From: an uncultured Phycisphaera sp.
GTDB lineage: Bacteria; Planctomycetota; Phycisphaerae; Phycisphaerales; SM1A02
Direction: 5' to 3'
Assembly: GCA_937911845.1 (NCBI GenBank)
Contig: CALDQF010000109.1
Location: 1-5,967, forward strand
DNA length: 5,967 nucleotides
Positions 5,915-5,967 of this stretch are shown here, piece by piece. The position numbers and the translations under genes were made by a program. The notes under the pieces were generated by a model. It was not told the DNA's origin. It did no database searches and saw only the letters and a program-made list of their open reading frames with translations. Position 1 is the first letter of the stretch. Each line of letters starts with the position of its first letter.

Positions 5915-5967
5915 GGCGGTGTGGCCATCATCCCCAAGTCCCAACAGCATCACGTCAAACACCGGCG
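5717..5967 (-). CDS. pgl: 6-phosphogluconolactonase, partial at both ends (N-terminus off window, C-terminus replaced)
   Basis: This is the oxidative pentose phosphate pathway enzyme that hydrolyses 6-phosphogluconolactone to 6-phosphogluconate in the cytoplasm. The translation entering from the right edge reads PVFDVMLLGLGDDGHTASLF, then PGTEA. The LLGxGxDGHTASLFPG block is the family signature, and its His is thought to be catalytic. RITLTAPVLSASRGVIFLTVG follows, matching the usual RITLT...FLvxG section. Families of this type then continue with a Lys-containing helix and roughly 40-50 more residues. Here the match ends near 5774-5777, and the remaining frame (QSVFQLAVERCDRIICFTP, stop at 5717) is only the antisense of the ATPase gene. 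The start lies outside the window; the GTG at 5962 is an internal codon of the signature region, not a start. The gene is either a broken remnant or one side of an assembly misjoin. Confidence 0.75.
   Translation of the reverse strand, partial: PVFDVMLLGLGDDGHTASLFPGTEATTITDQWATVGRGKGLDRITLTAPVLSASRGVIFLTVGQSVFQLAVERCDRIICFTP

Noticed and set aside
1..5967. CRISPR arrays, tRNA/rRNA genes, insertion sequences, attachment sites
   Set aside because: No spaced direct repeats, RNA gene signatures, transposase motifs or flanking terminal repeats were seen on either strand.

Overview
The window most resembles a planctomycete chromosome fragment, probably Pirellula/Rhodopirellula-like. The evidence is the look of the proteins: an MFS carrier with the 'NYHAALAYGMVVG...ALIGLGY' signature, and an FtsK/EccC-type ATPase preceded by small helical WxD proteins. 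Base composition is moderate GC. This assignment is an inference from remembered family patterns; there is no rRNA or other taxonomic marker here.

Layout. Positions 1-127 hold no gene I can support. Positions 128-1336 (minus) encode an MFS transporter. A 69-base divergent gap (1337-1405) separates it from a tightly packed plus-strand operon of four genes. These are a 90-residue WXG100-like protein with W-R-D in place of W-x-G (1406-1678), a 174-residue coiled-coil protein (1678-2202), a 75-residue helical protein that also carries W-x-D (2199-2426), and a very large membrane-anchored FtsK/SpoIIIE-EccC/EssC-like ATPase (2423-5914). Each junction overlaps by 1 or 4 bases (TGATG, ATGA, GTGA), so translation is very probably coupled. 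The right end (about 5774-5967, minus) is a piece of 6-phosphogluconolactonase.

How the genes may work together. The operon looks like a reduced type VII (ESX/Ess)-type export module: small WXG100-like helical hairpins plus a multi-ATPase-domain motor. None of the other known T7SS membrane parts (EccB/D/E, EssA/EssB/EsaA, mycosin) is present. The ATPase has coiled-coil arms on both sides of a two-helix membrane hairpin. Three tandem FtsK-like modules follow, and only the middle one keeps Walker A and Walker B. The two small WxD proteins and the coiled-coil protein are the obvious candidate substrates, partners or adaptors.

The most important caution is at about 5774-5800. There the third ATPase module stops abruptly mid-domain and the reading frame runs on into the antisense strand of a 6-phosphogluconolactonase gene, which is itself cut off before its C-terminus. 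Two truncated genes meeting tail to tail over about 20 bases means either a real deletion/rearrangement or an assembly misjoin. The last ~38 residues of the predicted ATPase should not be treated as native protein.
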